Source: an uncultured Coprococcus sp.
GTDB taxonomy: Bacteria > Bacillota > Clostridia > Lachnospirales > Lachnospiraceae
Assembly (NCBI GenBank): GCA_947626675.1
Contig: CANQTC010000004.1
Span: 62,001 to 126,000, forward strand
Length of the DNA: 64,000 nt
Direction: 5' to 3'
The notes under the pieces are model-generated. The model was not told where the DNA came from. It made no database searches and saw nothing but the letters and a program-made list of their open reading frames with translations. Both the position numbers and the translations under genes were made by a program. Shown here one piece after another: positions 25,774 to 34,815 of the stretch. Within the stretch, counting starts at the first letter, position 1; each line of letters begins with the position of its first letter.

Positions 25774-26832
25774 TTATTCACTCCAGTTATCTAATTCCTG
25801 CTTCAGAACAGAAATAAAATCCTTTTCTTCTATCCTTCCTACGATTTCGCCTTTTTTAATCAGAAGTCCGCAGCCTTTTCCACCTGCAATTCCAATATCT
25901 GCCTCTTTTGCTTCGCCAGGGCCATTTACAATACAGCCCATAACAGCAACCTTGATATCCAGATTATCATAATCGGCTATTAGTTGTTCCACTTTTTCTG
26001 CAAGACCAATCAGGTCAATTTCCGTTCTGCCGCATGTCGGACATGACACCAGTTCAATACCGCCTTTTCGGATTCCCAGTGTTTTCAGGATAATCTTGGC
26101 TGTAATGATTTCATTTACAGGCTCTCCGGTTAGAGAAACTCTTATCGTATCGCCTATTCCCTGACTTAAAATGATACCAAGCCCAACAGAAGACTTAATA
26201 TTTCCCCTCATAACCGTTCCGGCTTCCGTTATGCCTACATGAAGCGGATAATTCGTCATACCTGCTATCAACTGATGCGCTTTTACACACATCATAACAT
26301 CAGAAGATTTTATACTGATAACGATATTTTCATAATCACATTCTTCTATCATCCGCACTTTATCCAGTGCGCTTTCTACGATACCTTCTGCTGTGACGCC
26401 ATGATATTTCTCTACAAGTTCCTTTTCAAGAGAACCGCTGTTTACACCTACCCGTATCGGTATATTCTTCGCCTTAGCCGCTTCCACGACCTTAACAAGC
26501 TTCTCTCTTCCACCGATATTTCCCGGATTGATTCTGATTTTGTCTGCGCCATTTTCTATCGCCATAATGGCAAGTCTGTAATCAAAATGAATATCGGCGA
26601 CAAGCGGTATGTGTATCTGTGATTTTATCGCAGGTATCGCCCGCGCTGCCGCTTCATCATTGACCGTACATCTGATGATATCGCATCCTGCCTTCTCAAG
26701 CTTTATGATTTGTGCAACCGTTGCTTCTATATCTGACGTTTTTGTATTTGTCATGGATTGAATTAAGATAGGATTTCCCCCGCCGATAACCCGGTCTCCA
26801 ATCTTTATAACCTTTGTATGCTCTCTATACAT
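25774..26832 (-). CDS. ispG: (E)-4-hydroxy-3-methylbut-2-enyl-diphosphate synthase
   Basis: IspG (GcpE) makes HMBPP in the MEP isoprenoid pathway and carries a 4Fe-4S cluster. The N-terminal TIM-barrel block (GGGNPILIQSMTNTKT, DIIRCTVNDEAAARAI) is followed by the cluster region with SCPTCGRTEIDL and VMGCIVNGPGEAKEADIG supplying the cysteines. The 352-residue length is typical of the bacterial two-domain form. It forms a coupled pair with polC and lies 9 bp after rseP. Together with dxr and uppS it shows isoprenoid supply for cell-wall lipid carrier encoded in the same operon. Confidence 0.97.
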   Translation of the reverse strand: MYREHTKVIKIGDRVIGGGNPILIQSMTNTKTSDIEATVAQIIKLEKAGCDIIRCTVNDEAAARAIPAIKSQIHIPLVADIHFDYRLAIMAIENGADKIRINPGNIGGREKLVKVVEAAKAKNIPIRVGVNSGSLEKELVEKYHGVTAEGIVESALDKVRMIEECDYENIVISIKSSDVMMCVKAHQLIAGMTNYPLHVGITEAGTVMRGNIKSSVGLGIILSQGIGDTIRVSLTGEPVNEIITAKIILKTLGIRKGGIELVSCPTCGRTEIDLIGLAEKVEQLIADYDNLDIKVAVMGCIVNGPGEAKEADIGIAGGKGCGLLIKKGEIVGRIEEKDFISVLKQELDNWSE

Positions 26833-26841
26833 ATGCTCTCC

Positions 26842-28038
26842 TTAGAAAAATACGTTTTTAATATCATTAAACAGTATGACTACCATAAGCGCCATCACTA
26901 ATATGAATCCAATTAATGTAACAAGATTTTCCTTTTCCTGCGGAACTTTTTTCCTGGTTACAAGTTCTATCAATAAGAACAAAAATCTTCCCCCATCCAG
27001 TCCCGGTATCGGCAGAAGATTCATCACACCAAGATTTGCCGATAACAATACAATATAATTCAGCCAGTTCAGCAAAAGGTCAAGCATACTGCTTTTTGCA
27101 GCCTCATTAAACGTAGTATTCATACTCTTTGCAACGCCGATTGGGCCTGAAACATCTTCGGAGCTTACCTGTCTTGTTACAATCAGTTTTAAGCTTAAAA
27201 ATGTCGCCTTAACCCAGTATCTGGTTTCTCTTGCCGCATATTGACATAACTCGCCAAAGCTTTCAGGAAGCTCATAACCGACACTGATAATTCCCACTTT
27301 ATAACCGTTTGGCGTTTCCTTCGGATAAACCGTTGTCTTATACTCCGTACCATCAGGTCTCTCCATCGTAAAATTAATTGGTGAACCATCTCCATATATC
27401 TGAAGATAGATTTGCAGCTCTCTGAAATTCTTCACATTACTGTTCTCAATTTTTTTCACAATGTCGCCTTCTGATATTCCTGCCGCTTCCGCAGGATAGA
27501 CTCCGGCAAAATACTCCCGTATTTCCTGTGCCGCTTCTCTATATCCCTGCGCTTCTTCCTCATATTGCTTTTTTTCTTCCTCAGTTGCTGCTTCCAAAGC
27601 TTTTTTTTCTGCTTCCTCTGCCTTTGTTTCATATTCTGCTATAACCGCATCGTTATATACAGTTCCTATGACTGCGGGGTCGCTTCCACAGAAATGAATA
27701 ATTACCATTGAAAACAAAAAAGCAATGACAAAATTCATGGCAGGGCCTGCCAGAATCGTTGCCATCCTTGCCCATACAGACTTTTTATCAAAAGAATTCT
27801 CAAGGTCTCTGTCGCTATGCTCCTCGTCACCATCGTGAAGCATCATACAATATCCGCCAAGAGGTATCAGTCTTAACGTATATTGCGTTTCTTTTTTTGT
27901 AAATGAAAAAAGTTTCGGGCCAAACCCCATTGAAAATTCTATGACATCAATATGATTCATCTTTGCTACAACAAAATGTCCAAGTTCATGGAAAAATATG
28001 ATTACACCAAATACCAGAATAATTAATATAATATTCAA
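26842..28038 (-). CDS. rseP: RIP (site-2) metalloprotease RseP
   Basis: An intramembrane zinc protease that cleaves membrane regulators such as anti-sigma factors. The HELGH zinc motif is at residues 17-21 in the first membrane segment and the second catalytic motif is in LLPIPGLDGGRF near 340. A PDZ domain lies between (about 195-280), preceded by an unusual charged helical stretch at about 130-180, rich in Glu, Lys and Ala (EEAEKKALEAATEEEKKQYE). The gene is 1 bp from dxr. Its substrate cannot be told from the context. Confidence 0.94.
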   Translation of the reverse strand: MNIILIILVFGVIIFFHELGHFVVAKMNHIDVIEFSMGFGPKLFSFTKKETQYTLRLIPLGGYCMMLHDGDEEHSDRDLENSFDKKSVWARMATILAGPAMNFVIAFLFSMVIIHFCGSDPAVIGTVYNDAVIAEYETKAEEAEKKALEAATEEEKKQYEEEAQGYREAAQEIREYFAGVYPAEAAGISEGDIVKKIENSNVKNFRELQIYLQIYGDGSPINFTMERPDGTEYKTTVYPKETPNGYKVGIISVGYELPESFGELCQYAARETRYWVKATFLSLKLIVTRQVSSEDVSGPIGVAKSMNTTFNEAAKSSMLDLLLNWLNYIVLLSANLGVMNLLPIPGLDGGRFLFLLIELVTRKKVPQEKENLVTLIGFILVMALMVVILFNDIKNVFF

Positions 28039-28039
28039 T

Positions 28040-29182
28040 TTACCACCTGCCTTCTATATAATTGTATACACTTTTCTCTGTTTCAAGTATCTGTTCTATA
28101 TCCGGATTATCTATGACTTTATGTGACTCCATACATTCGCGTATAATATCATAGATATCAAGAAATTTTATTTTTCTGTTTAAAAACATACTGACGGCCT
28201 TTTCGTTTGCCGCATTCAATACGGTAGGCATCGTTCCGCCTTTTCCAATCGCCTCATAAGCAAATTGAAGTCCGAGAAATGTATCCGTATCAGGCTTTTC
28301 AAAAATAACAGACGATATTTTATAAAAATCAAGTCTGTCCCCCGCGAGGTATCTCCGTTCCGGATAAAATAATGCATATTGAATCGGAAGCTTCATATCC
28401 GGCGTACCTAACTGTGCAATAACTGCTCCGTCCTGATATTCTACCATTGAGTGGATAATACTCTGCGGCTGTATAACAACCTGTATCTGTTCCGGCTCGA
28501 TGTCAAAAAGCCATTTTGCTTCTATCACCTCAAGACCTTTATTGACCATTGTGGCAGAATCTATGGTTATCTTCCGTCCCATACTCCAGTTCGGATGCTT
28601 TAATGCATCTTCAAGCCTGACATTCTTCAGAAATTCCCTGTCCTTTCCTCTGAATGGCCCGCCTGATGCCGTAAGCAGGAGCTTTGCAACATCTCCATGT
28701 GTATTTCCCTGCATTGCCTGAAATATCGCAGAATGTTCACTATCTACGGGAAGAATTGACACCCCGTATTCCTTCGCGAGCGGCATAATAATATGTCCCG
28801 CTGTAACAAGCGTTTCTTTATTTGCCAGCGCGATATCTTTTCCAGCTTTTATAGCCGCAATCGTCGGCTGTATTCCTATCATGCCGACAATTGCAGTAAC
28901 GACAATATCTGATGTTTTATATTCTGCTATTTCTATAAGACCTTCCATCCCCGATACTACTCTAATATTCATATCGGCTAATGACTGTCTTAATGCTTTT
29001 GCGTCTTCTTCACTCCATACACCAACTATCTCCGGTTGAAATTCCCTTGCCTGTTTCTCTATTAATTCTATGTTGAAACCGCAGGATAAAGCACATATAT
29101 TAATCTCTTTATTGGCTCTTGCAATCTCTAATGTCTGTGTCCCAATAGAACCTGTAGAGCCGATTACCGCCACGTTCTTCAT
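28040..29182 (-). CDS. dxr: 1-deoxy-D-xylulose-5-phosphate reductoisomerase
   Basis: The second enzyme of the MEP pathway: it rearranges and reduces DXP with NADPH. Visible are the nucleotide motif GSTGSIGTQTLEIA near residues 7-20, PVDSEHSAIFQAMQG, LTASGGPF, HPNWSMGRKITIDSATM and NKGLEVIEAKWLF. The start at 29182 (MKNVAVIGS) is chosen for AGAAAGG 6 nt upstream and family alignment; the open frame extends 11 codons further. It follows cdsA. Confidence 0.96.
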   Translation of the reverse strand: MKNVAVIGSTGSIGTQTLEIARANKEINICALSCGFNIELIEKQAREFQPEIVGVWSEEDAKALRQSLADMNIRVVSGMEGLIEIAEYKTSDIVVTAIVGMIGIQPTIAAIKAGKDIALANKETLVTAGHIIMPLAKEYGVSILPVDSEHSAIFQAMQGNTHGDVAKLLLTASGGPFRGKDREFLKNVRLEDALKHPNWSMGRKITIDSATMVNKGLEVIEAKWLFDIEPEQIQVVIQPQSIIHSMVEYQDGAVIAQLGTPDMKLPIQYALFYPERRYLAGDRLDFYKISSVIFEKPDTDTFLGLQFAYEAIGKGGTMPTVLNAANEKAVSMFLNRKIKFLDIYDIIRECMESHKVIDNPDIEQILETEKSVYNYIEGRW

Positions 29183-29224
29183 TTTTTTCCTTTCTTCTGC
29201 CAACTTTCCTTTCAAAGGACATGA

Positions 29225-30025
29225 TTAAAGCATATATACGATTAGATAATACACAATCGGGGCTGTGAATATAATGCTGTCAAATCGGTCAAGGATACCC
29301 CCATGCCCCGGTATCAGTTTTCCATAATCTTTTATATCATTATTTCTCTTTATTGCAGACGCCGCCAAATCTCCTATTACGGCAGGTATCGCAGAAACTG
29401 CGCCTATAACCGCAAACAGGAGCGGCGCCATGTTCATTTCCGCAACATATTTATGATATAATATTCCAAACAAAATACCCAGAAGACCTGCGCCTATAAT
29501 TCCGCCAATCAGCCCCTCCACACTCTTTTTAGGACTAAGCTTTGGCGACATCTTATGTTTTCCAATCGCTCTTCCAACTAAATATGCGCATGTATCATTT
29601 CCCCATGAGCTTACAAATATCAGAAGGACAAGAACAAGACCATGCTCCATGTCTCTAATCAGATATACAAAGGAAAGCATAACACTTACATAAAAAAATG
29701 TCATAAATACAGACATAATTTTCTTGTCATCATACCGGGGATATGTCAGAACATATACAGCCAGAACAGCCAAAAGATATAATACCATTATCGGTATCAA
29801 CAGATTATTATAGCCCAAAAACAGGCATACATAATAAAGTATTGTAGCTATATAAGCTACAATACCAATACTCTTTTTATGCAATTCATATACGCGAAGC
29901 AACTCCATCGTACCTATTAAAGAAACGCCACACATAACAAAGCAGGTTACTGCTCCTCCGAAATAAAGTGTGACTGCTGCTATAATCACCAGAATAACTG
30001 CGCTTATTGCTCTTTGTTTAAACAT
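29225..30025 (-). CDS. cdsA: Phosphatidate cytidylyltransferase
   Basis: An integral membrane enzyme making CDP-diacylglycerol for phospholipid synthesis. The 266 residues form about eight hydrophobic segments. The C-terminal signature is present as SPKKSVEGLIGGIIGA and LIPGHGGILDRFDSIIFTAP. It lies 5 bp after uppS in the common frr-uppS-cdsA order. Confidence 0.95.
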   Translation of the reverse strand: MFKQRAISAVILVIIAAVTLYFGGAVTCFVMCGVSLIGTMELLRVYELHKKSIGIVAYIATILYYVCLFLGYNNLLIPIMVLYLLAVLAVYVLTYPRYDDKKIMSVFMTFFYVSVMLSFVYLIRDMEHGLVLVLLIFVSSWGNDTCAYLVGRAIGKHKMSPKLSPKKSVEGLIGGIIGAGLLGILFGILYHKYVAEMNMAPLLFAVIGAVSAIPAVIGDLAASAIKRNNDIKDYGKLIPGHGGILDRFDSIIFTAPIVYYLIVYML

Positions 30026-30030
30026 ATATT

Positions 30031-30759
30031 CTACCTCACCCCACCAAAGCGGCGTTCTCTTTTATTATAATATCTGATGGCAGCGATGAAATTCTCCATG
30101 TCAAAATCAGGCCATAAAATATCAGTAAAATAAAACTCAGTATAAGCAATCTGCCACGGCAGAAAATTCGATGTTCTAAGTTCTCCGCTTGTTCTAATCA
30201 GCAAATCAGGCTCCGGCAGCTCCCATGTATCAAGATTTTTACTGATAAGCGCTTCTGTTATATCATCAAGCTCCAGCTCATTCTTTTTATACTTGTCAGC
30301 AATTTTTTTTACTGCTCTTGTCAGTTCATCTCTTCCGCCATAGTTTATCGCTACAGTAAACTGCAGACCTGTATTTCCGGCTGTTGCATTTTCAAGATTC
30401 CGCATCTTCTCTATAATATCTTCCGGAAGCCCTTCCCGTTTCCCTATAATACGCACCCGCATATTTTCCCTGTTTGAACGTTCTATGCTATCTACCAGAT
30501 ATTTTCTGAATATATTCATAATCCCTGTAACTTCTTCAACAGAACGTTTCCAGTTTTCTGTTGAAAATGCATATACTGTAAGATATTTGATTCCCAATTC
30601 ATCTGCATTTTCACAGGCTCTTTCTATCGCCTTTGCGCCCTCTGAATGACCAAAATTTCTAGGCAGATGGCGTTTCTTTGCCCAACGCCCATTTCCATCC
30701 ATAATGACAGCCACATGCTCAGGAATATTTAAAATTTCTCCACTTATCTCGCGTTCCAT
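30031..30759 (-). CDS. uppS: Undecaprenyl diphosphate synthase
   Basis: A cytoplasmic cis-prenyltransferase producing the C55 lipid carrier for peptidoglycan and wall polymers. Conserved blocks: VAVIMDGNGRWAKKR (catalytic Asp), FGHSEGAKAIE, TVYAFSTENWKR, FTVAINYGGRDELTRA and DLLIRTSGELRTSNFLPWQI. The length is 242 aa, normal. It lies 12 bp after frr. Confidence 0.97.
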   Translation of the reverse strand: MEREISGEILNIPEHVAVIMDGNGRWAKKRHLPRNFGHSEGAKAIERACENADELGIKYLTVYAFSTENWKRSVEEVTGIMNIFRKYLVDSIERSNRENMRVRIIGKREGLPEDIIEKMRNLENATAGNTGLQFTVAINYGGRDELTRAVKKIADKYKKNELELDDITEALISKNLDTWELPEPDLLIRTSGELRTSNFLPWQIAYTEFYFTDILWPDFDMENFIAAIRYYNKRERRFGGVR

Positions 30760-30771
30760 ACCATCTCCAAA

Positions 30772-31317
30772 TTATACCGTCATAATCTCTGTTGACTTTG
30801 TTTCAATTGCTTTATCTACAAGATTTACATACTTATCGGTAAGCTTCTGGATTTTGCCTTCATAATCTTTCAAATCATCCTCAGAGATTTCACCGTCTTT
30901 AAGCTGCTTCTTGATATTATCATTGGCATCACGTCTTATATTTCTGATTGCAACCTTTGCGCCTTCTCCTTTTTTCTTAATATCCTTTACCAGTTCTTTT
31001 CTTCTTTCTTCCGTAAGTTCAGGGAAATTAAGAATAATGTTCTTTCCATCATTATTTGGTGTAATTCCCAAATCTGAATTCAGTATTGCCTTCTCGATGG
31101 ACTTTACAAGAGAAGCTTCCCACGGTGCTATCATAATCGTCCTTGCTTCAGGAACCGTTATATTTGCAAGCTGCTGCATAGGTGTCGGTACGCCATAATA
31201 TTCAACCTTAATTTTATTCAGTATATTCGGATTTGCCCTTCCCGCTCTTATCGATGCATATTCTCCTTCAAGGTTATCAAGTGTTTTCTGCATTTTCTCC
31301 TCATATTGTGTCAACAT
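30772..31317 (-). CDS. frr: Ribosome recycling factor
   Basis: Releases ribosomes from mRNA together with EF-G. The 181 residues cover the whole family: SIRAGRANPNILNKIKVEYYG, PEARTIMIAPWE, LTEERRKELVKDIKKKGE, VAIRNIRRDAND. The start has TAGGAGG 9 nt upstream. It follows pyrH by 45 bp, the standard pairing. Confidence 0.97.
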   Translation of the reverse strand: MLTQYEEKMQKTLDNLEGEYASIRAGRANPNILNKIKVEYYGVPTPMQQLANITVPEARTIMIAPWEASLVKSIEKAILNSDLGITPNNDGKNIILNFPELTEERRKELVKDIKKKGEGAKVAIRNIRRDANDNIKKQLKDGEISEDDLKDYEGKIQKLTDKYVNLVDKAIETKSTEIMTV

Positions 31318-31362
31318 ATCGTATATCCTCCTAAATTATATAATCAATCCTTTACGCTTTCT

Positions 31363-32064
31363 CTATACATTTACATAAGTTCCTGTAAATCCGCCTGTTA
31401 CAGCCTTAACGATACTGTCTTCTCCATTCAGTCCAAACAACATCATCGGCTTTTTATTTTCCATTGCAAGCACAGCAGAAGCAAGATCAATAACGCCCAG
31501 CTTATTATCAACAATATCACTCATATTGATGGAATCATACTTTTTCGCATTCGGATTCAGCTTCGGGTCACTGTCATACACGCCATCAATTGCTTTTGCT
31601 GATAATATCACATCCGCTTCACATTCAATAGCCATCAGGACTGTTACCATATCAGTTGAGAAATAAGGATGACCGATTCCTCCTGCAAAGAAAACAACTT
31701 CACCGTTTTTCATATATTCAATCGCCTTATCTTTATCAAAAAGCTCTGTCATATTTCCACATACGAATGGTGTCATAATATGTGTCTTGATTCCATATGT
31801 CCTGAAACTGTCTGCCGTATATATACAATTCATTACCGTCGCTAACATGCCTATCGAGTCTGCTTTTACTCTGTCCATATTTTCTGATGTACGGCCTCTC
31901 CAGAAGTTACCGCCGCCGATTACAACACAAAGCTCAATTCCTTTGTCAAGTATCTTTTTTACCTGCTTTGAAACGTCGCTGACTGTTTTTTCGTCAAAGC
32001 CCTGCTTTTTATCTCCTGCAAGAGCCTCTCCACTCATCTTTAAAAGCACTCTTTTCATTTCCAT
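31363..32064 (-). CDS. pyrH: UMP kinase
   Basis: Phosphorylates UMP to UDP for pyrimidine nucleotide supply. An amino-acid-kinase fold protein with KMSGEALAGDKKQGFD, VVIGGGNFWRGRTS, MLATVMNCIYTADSF and DGVYDSDPKLNPNAKKYD. 233 aa, normal. It is the first gene of a long operon reading through frr, uppS, cdsA, dxr, rseP, ispG and polC, with a good promoter just upstream. Confidence 0.97.
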   Translation of the reverse strand: MEMKRVLLKMSGEALAGDKKQGFDEKTVSDVSKQVKKILDKGIELCVVIGGGNFWRGRTSENMDRVKADSIGMLATVMNCIYTADSFRTYGIKTHIMTPFVCGNMTELFDKDKAIEYMKNGEVVFFAGGIGHPYFSTDMVTVLMAIECEADVILSAKAIDGVYDSDPKLNPNAKKYDSINMSDIVDNKLGVIDLASAVLAMENKKPMMLFGLNGEDSIVKAVTGGFTGTYVNV

Positions 32065-32092
32065 TATCTGTATACCTCTTCAATATATTTTT

Positions 32093-32121
32093 TGTATAAA
32101 AACATGATATCACATTATCAA
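32093..32121 (-). promoter_or_regulatory. Promoter of the pyrH-polC operon
   Basis: Minus strand TTGATA, 17-nt spacer, TATACA; about 30 bp before the pyrH start, so the leader is short. Confidence 0.7.
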
Positions 32122-32142
32122 CTTATTTAAAACCAAATTTTA

Positions 32143-32184
32143 GAAAAGACTGTACAAAATGACTACTGCCATATTATACAGTCT
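32143..32184 (-). terminator. Probable terminator after the LCP gene
   Basis: Minus strand AGACTGTA and TACAGTCT form an 8-bp stem with a long loop, followed by TTTTC. The U-tract is short, so some read-through into pyrH is possible. Confidence 0.55.
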
Positions 32185-32193
32185 CTTATCGTA

Positions 32194-33345
32194 TTATTCT
32201 TCGTATATTGAGTCTACATCGTCCTGCACTTGAAATGTCGATAAATCCAGCATATTATATGTTCCGCTTTTATCTGCAACGATTCCGCTGATATCTTTTA
32301 CAGTCTGCGTTGGTACATAATCCATATCATCAAATAAGAATCTGTGAAGCATCGTAACATTTGTCTCAAGGTCCGCCGCAACAACTACGCTTAAGCCATC
32401 TATTGTAGGGGCGCTGTAAGTAAACGGAAATCCTGTCGTTGTCGATATATTGTAATCAAAGCAATCTTTCGCCAATGTCATAATCTCATCCTTGGAAAGG
32501 CTCGAAGAAACATCATCAACAACTGCATCGATACAATCCATAAGCTTGGAAAGTCCTGCTTTCTTTGCTCTTTCAATCATCTTCTGAATTACATATCGCT
32601 GTCTCCATGTTCTTGTTATATCTCCCTGGTCCGTACTTCTAATACGCGCATACGCAGTAGCCTGCACGCCATCCAGATGAACCACGCCTGTTTCATATAT
32701 ATAATCTGACATAATTCCATTAATCATCATCTGTTCATCTATACATTCATTCAGTTTATCAAGTTCGCTGTATTTCAGCTCAACATCGATACCGCCCAAT
32801 GCATCTATCGCTTCTGTAAGTGCTGTAAAATTCACAGACACATACTCCGTAATATTCAGGTCGAGATTTTTATTCAGCATATTAACAGCACCCTGCGGTC
32901 CGCCGTATGCATATGCATGCGTTGCTTTTTCATATGAATTATACTCATTTTCAAGTTCAAGATAAGTATCTCTGTATACGGATACCAGCTTAACCTGTTT
33001 CGTATCATTATTGATACTGCATATAATAATCGCATCGGAACGGACTCCTTTTTCTTCCATAGCCGCCTCTCTTGTATCTATACCAAATAACGCAATATTG
33101 GTATAACCCGTCATCCGTTCAACGGTCTGCTTGTCCAGGTCTTTATTTACCTTTGTATCCTCAAGTTCTACATGCTCGATTCTCTCAATTCTGCTGTTCA
33201 TATAATTTTGGGCATAAACAACTACAATCCCGACAATTGCTAATATCTCAATTACTAATGCAATAATCCACCCTGTATTTCTATGCTTCTTTACTTTTTT
33301 TACCGCTTCATCATTATCTATAGTATCATTATCCAGTTCGTTCAT
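32194..33345 (-). CDS. LytR-CpsA-Psr (LCP) family wall polymer ligase
   Basis: LCP proteins transfer undecaprenyl-linked glycopolymers to peptidoglycan outside the membrane. The 383-residue protein has one N-terminal membrane anchor (about 27-49) and an extracellular LCP domain: NIALFGIDTREA, RSDAIIICSIN, KLVSVYRDTYLEL, INALGG-type FTALTEAIDALGGIDVEL and GVQATAYARIRSTDQGDITR with the conserved arginines. It is a single-gene unit with its own promoter (33369-33397). Confidence 0.92.
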   Translation of the reverse strand: MNELDNDTIDNDEAVKKVKKHRNTGWIIALVIEILAIVGIVVVYAQNYMNSRIERIEHVELEDTKVNKDLDKQTVERMTGYTNIALFGIDTREAAMEEKGVRSDAIIICSINNDTKQVKLVSVYRDTYLELENEYNSYEKATHAYAYGGPQGAVNMLNKNLDLNITEYVSVNFTALTEAIDALGGIDVELKYSELDKLNECIDEQMMINGIMSDYIYETGVVHLDGVQATAYARIRSTDQGDITRTWRQRYVIQKMIERAKKAGLSKLMDCIDAVVDDVSSSLSKDEIMTLAKDCFDYNISTTTGFPFTYSAPTIDGLSVVVAADLETNVTMLHRFLFDDMDYVPTQTVKDISGIVADKSGTYNMLDLSTFQVQDDVDSIYEE

Positions 33346-33368
33346 ATCAATCTCCCATTATATAATAA

Positions 33369-33397
33369 ATTATATTCTTATTGTCCAACACAAACAA
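33369..33397 (-). promoter_or_regulatory. Promoter of the LCP gene
   Basis: Minus strand TTGTTT, 17-nt spacer, TATAAT. The transcript would start about 15-20 bp before the ATG. Confidence 0.65.
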
Positions 33398-33463
33398 CGC
33401 TATTCTACTACAAAAGAATTTCAAATTCAATGAAATTAATTGAATTATCATATTTTTTATAAT

Positions 33464-34276
33464 TTATTTATCAAGTATAAATTTATTTATGACCGGTACT
33501 AAACCATCCTCATCATTTGACAAAGTAACATAATCAGCATGCGCTTTTACGCTCTGCTGTGCATTGCCCATCGCTACCCCGACGCCCGCATATGCAATCA
33601 TCGTAAGGTCATTATAACCATCCCCACAGGCTATCAGATTTTCTACAGGAACATCGACTATCCCAAGCAGTTTCTCAAGTGAGGATGCCTTATGTACCTC
33701 AGGCGGCATAATCTCTACAAAAAATGGTTCTGAACGAAAGATATTTACTTTATTTCCATATATCCCTTTCAGTTCCTCTTCCATCTGTGCAGCTTTCTTC
33801 TCTTCCGCAGTCATAAGGCATTTATTAAGCGGAAAATCTATATATTCCTTAAAATTATCAATCCGCCTGATTTCCATATGGTTCAGCCTTGCTTCCATCG
33901 CCATATACGCATCAATTCTTGTACCTGTTATAACGACATCTCCCTCATAGGTAACCATACCGGCATTTTCATCTACTGCATAATCATATATCTCTTTAAC
34001 AACCTGATTATCAAGTACAGCCTGATAAATCACATTTCCTGTTTTATAATCAACAATACGCCCCCCATTAAATGCGAGAACATAGCCGCCATATTGATTA
34101 AGCTTTAATAAATCTGCAATTTTTCTTATTCCGGGAAGAGGTCTGCCGGAAGCAATCGCAACGATATGTCCCTGTTCCTGAATTTCCATAATCTTATCAA
34201 GTGTATTGGCTGTTATCTCTTTTTTTGAATTTGTAAGTGTGCCATCAATATCCAGCGCTAATATCTTCTTTTCCAT
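33464..34276 (-). CDS. Cof-type HAD-superfamily phosphatase
   Basis: A 270-residue haloacid dehalogenase hydrolase of the Cof/YidA type, probably a sugar- or nucleotide-phosphate phosphatase; the substrate cannot be told. Motif I is LALDIDGTLTNSKK (residues 5-18), motif II IASGRPLPG, motif III includes KCLMTAEEKKAAQ, and motif IV is ACGDGYNDLTMIAYAG. The C2 cap lies between motifs II and III. ATG at 34276 is preceded by GAGAGG at 7 nt; an 18-codon upstream extension of the frame is unlikely to be translated. Confidence 0.9.
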   Translation of the reverse strand: MEKKILALDIDGTLTNSKKEITANTLDKIMEIQEQGHIVAIASGRPLPGIRKIADLLKLNQYGGYVLAFNGGRIVDYKTGNVIYQAVLDNQVVKEIYDYAVDENAGMVTYEGDVVITGTRIDAYMAMEARLNHMEIRRIDNFKEYIDFPLNKCLMTAEEKKAAQMEEELKGIYGNKVNIFRSEPFFVEIMPPEVHKASSLEKLLGIVDVPVENLIACGDGYNDLTMIAYAGVGVAMGNAQQSVKAHADYVTLSNDEDGLVPVINKFILDK

Positions 34277-34340
34277 GCTGTTTCCTCTCCGTTTTATCAT
34301 TCTGTAATATCCTAGTGAAATATAAAACAAAATAATTCAT

Positions 34341-34369
34341 TTGTCCATAGAAATTTGTGATATTATATG
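34341..34369 (+). promoter_or_regulatory. Possible promoter of the plus-strand RlmH homologue
   Basis: TTGTCC, 17-nt spacer, TATATG, about 35 bp before the ATG at 34405. Only moderately close to consensus; the AT-rich flank offers other choices. Confidence 0.4.
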
Positions 34370-34404
34370 CAATAATATAATATCAATATTATGGAGACAG
34401 GAAA

Positions 34405-34815
34405 ATGGAAATAAACATATACTTAAATATAAAAAAGACAGACAAAAAAATACATTCAGCTATCAGTGAATATATAAAGCGTCTGTCGCCTTATTGCCGC
34501 TTAAATTTATTATATTCAAAAAAAATGCCTTCATTCATCCGGCACAAAAATACATATAATGCACACGTCGTTTCTGCGGCTTCTGAAATACCAACCATTT
34601 CTTCAGAAGAATACGCCGCTATGATAAATACGCTGATGACAAACGGTATTTCAAAGATAAATTATTTTATAGGATATCCCAATGCCCATCCGGCGGATGT
34701 AAAAACGTTTTCCATCTCTGCGCCATCTTTATCAGAAGAACTTACTGCTGTTGCCTTAAGCGAACAGATATACAGAGCCTATACCATCAATAACAATATT
34801 ACTTATCACAAATAA
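34405..34815 (+). CDS. RlmH-like SPOUT protein with degenerate SAM pocket but intact C-terminal tail
   Basis: A 136-residue RlmH (PF02590-type) homologue. SEYIKRLSPYCRLNLL matches the RlmH N-terminal helix, SSEEYAAMI the middle, and SEQIYRAYTINNNITYHK the conserved C-terminal tail. The SAM-binding parts are degraded: the usual FVIGGSxG loop reads YFIGYPNAHP, the LDxxGK strand reads SEIPTIS, and the PHQ-MRV segment reads SEELTAV. The start has GGAG at 8 nt spacing, and no frameshift or stop is present, so it looks expressed rather than a decaying pseudogene. Its 3' end overlaps the true rlmH by 17 bp in convergent orientation. It may be the partner subunit of that protein. Confidence 0.8.
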   Translation: MEINIYLNIKKTDKKIHSAISEYIKRLSPYCRLNLLYSKKMPSFIRHKNTYNAHVVSAASEIPTISSEEYAAMINTLMTNGISKINYFIGYPNAHPADVKTFSISAPSLSEELTAVALSEQIYRAYTINNNITYHK

